Program-made: the position numbers and the translations under genes
The notes under the pieces: generated by a model
Seen by the model: only the letters and a program-made list of their open reading frames with translations
Told to the model about the DNA's origin: nothing
The model's database searches: none
Part shown: positions 15,569 to 17,900 of the stretch, piece by piece
Layout: each line of letters begins with the position of its first letter
Numbering within the stretch: the stretch's first letter is position 1
Assembly (NCBI GenBank): GCA_934500865.1
Contig: CAKSUD010000028.1
Span: 1-17,900 of the forward strand
DNA from: an uncultured Clostridia bacterium
GTDB lineage: Bacteria > Bacillota > Clostridia > TANB77 > RGIG9151
Length of the DNA: 17,900 nucleotides
Direction: 5' to 3'

Positions 15569-16074
15569 TATTACAAGAAAGTTTTAGCAATGATATTATA
15601 AAGCAAATAGCACAAGAATCAAAGATTAATAAAATTACCATAGGAGTGGATACTGCAAGCCACTATTATGGCAACACCAAGCTTGGAAATGATTATAGCG
15701 ACAGAACAGTTAGACATGAATTTGGGCATATGGTAGATTATTCAAATAATTGGTTATCAGATGCAAAAGAGTTTTTGATGGCGATTGAAAAGAATATAGA
15801 ATCCAGCGTAAATTTATATCATGATATTGTGAATGATGATAAAAAGATGTATGCTTTAAGCGATGCTATGAGTAAAATTACTCAGGACACAGTAAAAGGG
15901 CAATATTGGCATAATGATGCTTATTGGAATAAACCTAAGAAACTTCAAAGAGAAATATTTGCTCAGTTGTTTAGTGTAGCTAGGGCGGACGATATTGAGC
16001 AGTTGGAAGTATTGCAAAAATGTTTTCCAAACACCTTTGAAGCATTTAGTGTAATAATCGGGAGGTTGATATAG
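15569..16074 (+). pseudogene. 5'-truncated HEFGH metallopeptidase domain of a mobile element
   Basis: An open frame ends at 16074 and extends in frame leftwards through 15569 into the terminal CRISPR repeat (next stop at 15553). The only internal start, GTG at 15646, lacks a spaced ribosome binding site. Translation from the repeat reads naturally (KLLQESFSND, then ITIGVDTASHYYGN), so the N-terminal part of a larger protein has been lost. From 15646 the zinc motif HEFGH is residues 24-28, and E103 in REIFAQLF could be the third ligand, as in gluzincins. Such domains occur at the C-terminus of phage or conjugative-element proteins. The downstream neighbour follows directly. Whether any product is made is doubtful. 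Confidence 0.7.
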
Positions 16075-16269
16075 ATGTATGACGGAGAACTTGATGAAGA
16101 AGTTGAGATATGGTTAGATAAGTACGAAGAAATATTTTCAGAAGGTTTACCTTTAATGCAGTTCAGTGGTGGAAAAGAAGAATTGATAAGAGTAGTAAAG
16201 AAGTGCATAGAAATAAATAGAAAATATGATACAAGTTGGTGGGATAAACATCCAGACTGGAATTCGTAG
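16075..16269 (+). CDS. Small acidic hypothetical protein
   Basis: This encodes 64 aa starting MYDGELDEEVEIWLDKYEEI, with GGGAGG (16060-16065) nine bases upstream. The ATG comes directly after the stop of the truncated metallopeptidase, so the two formed a pair. It is rich in Asp/Glu, has a cysteine in KKCIEINRKY near residue 44, and ends in a tryptophan-rich tail (TSWWDKHPDWNS). No membrane segment is seen. I believe similar short proteins accompany phage-like metallopeptidase genes in Clostridia, but no function is known to me. It may persist without its original promoter. Confidence 0.65.
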   Translation: MYDGELDEEVEIWLDKYEEIFSEGLPLMQFSGGKEELIRVVKKCIEINRKYDTSWWDKHPDWNS

Positions 16270-16282
16270 TTAAAGAATAAAA

Positions 16283-16309
16283 GCATTATACAAAATGTAT
16301 AGTGTTTTT
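16283..16309 (+). terminator. Rho-independent terminator after the small acidic gene
   Basis: GCATTATACA (16283-16292) pairs with TGTATAGTGT (16296-16305), 10 bp including two G-T pairs, with an AAA loop and then TTTT. It begins 14 bases after the stop at 16269. Confidence 0.75.
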
Positions 16310-16444
16310 ATTGGTCAGAAGATTAGACCTAAAACAGTCAATCCTAAGGCGAAAGCAACAGCTTTAAAACTACTTAGAGGGGGAATTCTTGGACACATAC
16401 GTTGTATTGGCAAAAACATTTTTCAGTTGTATAACTGCATTTAG
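16295..16444 (+). pseudogene. Short coding remnant without translation signals
   Basis: An open frame of 49 codons starts within the terminator hairpin and has no ribosome binding site. The interior reads like protein (IRPKTVNPKAKATALKLL), so this is more likely an internal piece of a lost mobile-element gene than an active gene. Family not recognised. Confidence 0.3.
16407..16435 (+). promoter_or_regulatory. Promoter-like sequence, upstream member of a pair
   Basis: TTGGCA (16407-16412), 17 bases, then TATAAC (16430-16435). It shares the 12-bp block TCAGTTGTATAA (16423-16434) with the promoter at 16498-16526, where the block also ends in the -10 box. No convincing ORF follows directly. Confidence 0.4.
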
Positions 16445-16497
16445 ATAAAGGCGTTTGATTCAATTTTCTATTGAAAAAATCTAGAGCATAATAACAT

Positions 16498-16526
16498 TTG
16501 AAAAGAATATAAGTCAGTTGTATAAT
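16498..16526 (+). promoter_or_regulatory. Promoter before the first tiny ORF
   Basis: TTGAAA (16498-16503), 17 bases and a perfect TATAAT (16521-16526) predict a start near 16533, about 19 bases before the ATG at 16552. TCAGTTGTATAA (16514-16525) is a direct repeat of 16423-16434. Confidence 0.6.
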
Positions 16527-16551
16527 AAGATTGAAAGTGAGAGTGAAAGGA

Positions 16552-16686
16552 ATGGACAAAGAGAAAATATGGGAGGAAATATTGGCAAATCCTCATTACT
16601 CCAGAACAAAAAAGAACTCTACACAAAATATAGGAAGTGGGAAAACTCAAGCTAGCCAAGAAGGGACCTCAATTCAGAAGAAGTAA
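16552..16686 (+). CDS. Tiny ORF, 44 aa, first of a related pair
   Basis: The product starts MDKEKIWEEILANPHYSR and ends GTSIQKK. The purine-rich AAAGG touches the start codon rather than sitting at a normal distance, so initiation is weak or starts elsewhere. It matches the product of 16959-17123 at the N-terminus: E-x-x-W-x-E-I, then P, then Y-S/T-R, followed by a polar, Ser/Gln/Asn-rich tail. A consensus promoter lies just upstream. The shared pattern and independent promoters argue for a real small family, probably from a mobile element, but no function is recognised. Confidence 0.45.
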   Translation: MDKEKIWEEILANPHYSRTKKNSTQNIGSGKTQASQEGTSIQKK

Positions 16687-16754
16687 AGTTAAAAGAAACA
16701 ATAAAAAATAATTGTAGAAGTGAGGATAGAATTTGATGATTTTGAAGACGATAA

Positions 16755-16883
16755 TATTCAAATATTTCTAAAACTACCACGGAAGATGATAAGATTTTTG
16801 GTAGGGCTGATGGAGGGAGAAGATTAGCAGGCAAAGAGCTTGCTTTTTCTATGCCTGAAAATGATAGCCAAGGCAGAAAATAA
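16755..16883 (+). pseudogene. Degenerate coding remnant between the tiny ORFs
   Basis: A 42-codon open stretch without an upstream start reads DDKIFGRADGGRRLAGKEL and stops at 16881-16883. A second frame across the same bases is also partly open, suggesting frameshifts in a decayed gene. Nothing else is recognised between 16687 and 16910. Confidence 0.25.
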
Positions 16884-16910
16884 ATTGGCTTACCTACTAC
16901 AATATTAATT

Positions 16911-16939
16911 TTGAAAATGTACAAGCAATGAAGTATAAT
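16911..16939 (+). promoter_or_regulatory. Promoter before the second tiny ORF
   Basis: TTGAAA (16911-16916), exactly 17 bases, then TATAAT (16934-16939), the same boxes and spacing as at 16498-16526. The predicted start near 16946 lies at the GGAGG ribosome binding site, so the leader would be about 13 nt. Confidence 0.5.
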
Positions 16940-16958
16940 AAAATTGGAGGCGCTAGGA

Positions 16959-17123
16959 ATGACAAAATTCAATTCAGAGGAATGCTGGAAGGAAATAATG
17001 AGCTATCCGGGATATACGAGGAGAATAAACCCACTCAAACACAAGAATACACAAAGCCAGAATATGAGTGACTCGGAAAGTCAGTTACCCCAATTTCAGG
17101 AGATAGAGGTACTGAAGCAATAG
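16959..17123 (+). CDS. Tiny ORF, 54 aa, second of the related pair
   Basis: The product starts MTKFNSEECWKEIMSYPGYT and ends EIEVLKQ. GGAGG (16946-16950) lies 8 bases before the ATG, a good initiation site. The N-terminus repeats the W-x-E-I and P-x-Y-T/S-R pattern of the 44-aa product at 16552, and the remainder is polar and probably disordered. No membrane or secretion signal is visible. It sits at the end of the mobile-element debris, just before the tRNA-Leu terminator. Function unknown. Confidence 0.55.
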   Translation: MTKFNSEECWKEIMSYPGYTRRINPLKHKNTQSQNMSDSESQLPQFQEIEVLKQ

Positions 17124-17169
17124 GATAGCTTCACACGAGATAAAGATTAAGCACTAGCTAAACGGTATT

Positions 17170-17203
17170 AAAAAAGGATTACAAAACTTTGTAATCCTTT
17201 TTT
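17170..17203 (-). terminator. Bidirectional terminator at the tRNA-Leu 3' end
   Basis: A perfect 16-bp inverted repeat (17170-17185 with 17188-17203) has core GGATTACAAA and A/T-runs on both sides, so it can stop transcription in either direction. It directly abuts the encoded CCA of the minus-strand tRNA and also closes the small-ORF region on the plus strand. Confidence 0.88.
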
Positions 17204-17287
17204 GGTGCTGATGGTGGGAGTCGAACCCACACTCCTCTCGGAACTTGATTTTGAGTCAAGCACGTCTGCCAATTCCATCACATCAGC
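17203..17287 (-). tRNA. tRNA-Leu, anticodon CAA
   Basis: Read on the minus strand, the acceptor arm GCTGATG pairs with CATCAGC, discriminator A, and CCA is encoded (17205-17203). The anticodon stem CTTGA/TCAAG encloses loop CTCAAAA, giving anticodon CAA for leucine codon UUG. The T arm is GTGGGTTCGACTCCCAC, and there is a longer variable region (TTCCGAGAGGAG) as expected for a class II tRNA. Total length is 85 nt including CCA. Confidence 0.97.
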
Positions 17288-17299
17288 AAGTACTCAAAA

Positions 17300-17328
17300 A
17301 GTATATAATAATTTTTCTTAAAATTCAA
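17300..17328 (-). promoter_or_regulatory. tRNA-Leu promoter
   Basis: On the minus strand, TTGAAT (17328-17323), 17 bases and TATACT (17305-17300) place the transcript start a few bases before the mature tRNA 5' end at 17287. Confidence 0.7.
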
Positions 17329-17386
17329 GCTTTTTTCTTAAAAATATGGTAAAATGTTAGTAAGTACCTTTTTGTAAAGGAAGTGA

Positions 17387-17900
17387 GTGAATTTGAACTA
17401 TTATAAATTGCTAAATGTACCCACAAATGCAAATGAAAAAGAGATAAAGAAAGCATATAGAAACCTTGCAAAAAAGTATCATCCGGATATGTACCAAGGC
17501 GATAAGAGTGTTGCTGAAGAAAAGATGCAACTTATTAATGAAGCGTATGATACATTATCTGATACGGCACTTAGAAAAGAATATGATAAAAAAATCGGGT
17601 TATATAAAGAGCCTGAAATTAAGGCAAGTGCGAATAGCAGTTATAATACTACATCAAGTTATCGTTCAAATACCACTCGAAATTATAATAACGTAAAGTA
17701 TAGACCGAATAATTCAAATATATATTATGATAATTACGGATATGCCGAGACAAATTATACGTCATATACAGGCGACAGATATACTAGAAACAAATATGAA
17801 GAAAGAATTAAGTTAGATAAAAAAGATGTAATAACAAAAATATGCATACTACTTGCTATTGCTGTTCTTATATTGGTTGGACTTATAAATATGATGGTAG
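17387..17900 (+). CDS. J-domain (DnaJ-like) membrane protein, partial at the window edge
   Basis: J-domain proteins stimulate the ATPase of Hsp70 (DnaK) and direct it to clients. Here 171 codons are visible and the gene continues beyond the window. The GTG at 17387 is chosen because AAAGGA (17376-17381) is 5 bases upstream; an in-frame TTG at 17393 is the alternative. The J domain opens NYYKLLNVP and has HPD at residues 32-34 and INEAYDTLSD near 50. A Tyr/Asn/Ser-rich linker (about 80-140) follows. A hydrophobic segment (about 148-171) is a likely membrane anchor. The zinc-finger region of canonical DnaJ is not present in what is seen, so this is a J-domain-only, anchored type rather than DnaJ itself. 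Confidence 0.88.
   Translation, partial: MNLNYYKLLNVPTNANEKEIKKAYRNLAKKYHPDMYQGDKSVAEEKMQLINEAYDTLSDTALRKEYDKKIGLYKEPEIKASANSSYNTTSSYRSNTTRNYNNVKYRPNNSNIYYDNYGYAETNYTSYTGDRYTRNKYEERIKLDKKDVITKICILLAIAVLILVGLINMMV

Noticed and set aside
15646..16074. Intact short metallopeptidase gene starting at GTG 15646
   Set aside because: No properly spaced ribosome binding site, and coding sequence continues in frame upstream into the CRISPR repeat, so truncation is more likely.
16652..16972. Minus-strand open frame of 106 codons in the debris region
   Set aside because: No ribosome binding site, low-complexity composition, and it opposes the better supported tiny ORFs.
17203..17287. Second copy of the tRNA-Leu 3' end as an attachment site
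   Set aside because: No duplicate of the T-arm sequence was found by eye elsewhere in the window.

Overview
This is an AT-rich window with Gram-positive (Firmicutes) gene content. The best anchor is PolC, the long replicative DNA polymerase III alpha subunit with a built-in exonuclease. It is followed by a YlmH-type S4 protein. Consensus sigma-A style promoters, GGAGG ribosome binding sites and U-tailed terminators fit a Clostridia-like, probably gut-associated bacterium. TGA is used as a stop. The species cannot be named from the sequence alone.

Positions 1-1964 hold three small genes of one unrecognised family. The first two each have their own promoter and a nearly identical RNA leader with two mutually exclusive hairpins. 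The third lies directly behind the second, and a terminator closes the unit. Positions 1988-8090 are housekeeping: polC, ylmH and a divergent pyrH-like UMP kinase.

Positions 8121-15568 are a complete type II-A CRISPR-Cas locus. It contains a tracrRNA on the minus strand upstream of cas9, then cas9, cas1, cas2 and csn2 in overlapping reading frames, a leader, and an array of 20 repeats with 19 spacers of exactly 30 bp. The visible catalytic residues of Cas9 and Cas1 are intact, and the tracrRNA anti-repeat pairs with the array repeat, so the system looks functional. The tracrRNA lies wholly antisense to the presumed cas9 5' untranslated region, and its promoter overlaps the cas9 ribosome binding site.

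Positions 15569-17160 look like mobile-element debris. There is a 5'-truncated HEFGH metallopeptidase whose frame runs straight into the last CRISPR repeat, a small acidic protein, two tiny related ORFs each behind a consensus-like promoter, and non-coding remnants. This debris ends at a minus-strand tRNA-Leu(CAA) gene whose 3' end faces it. The window closes in a J-domain membrane protein that runs off the edge.

CRISPR-Cas II-A is a known class. The least explained parts are the paired switch-like leaders with their gene family, the self-complementary 5' end of the tracrRNA, and the repeat/anti-repeat mismatch that is corrected only in the oldest repeat.
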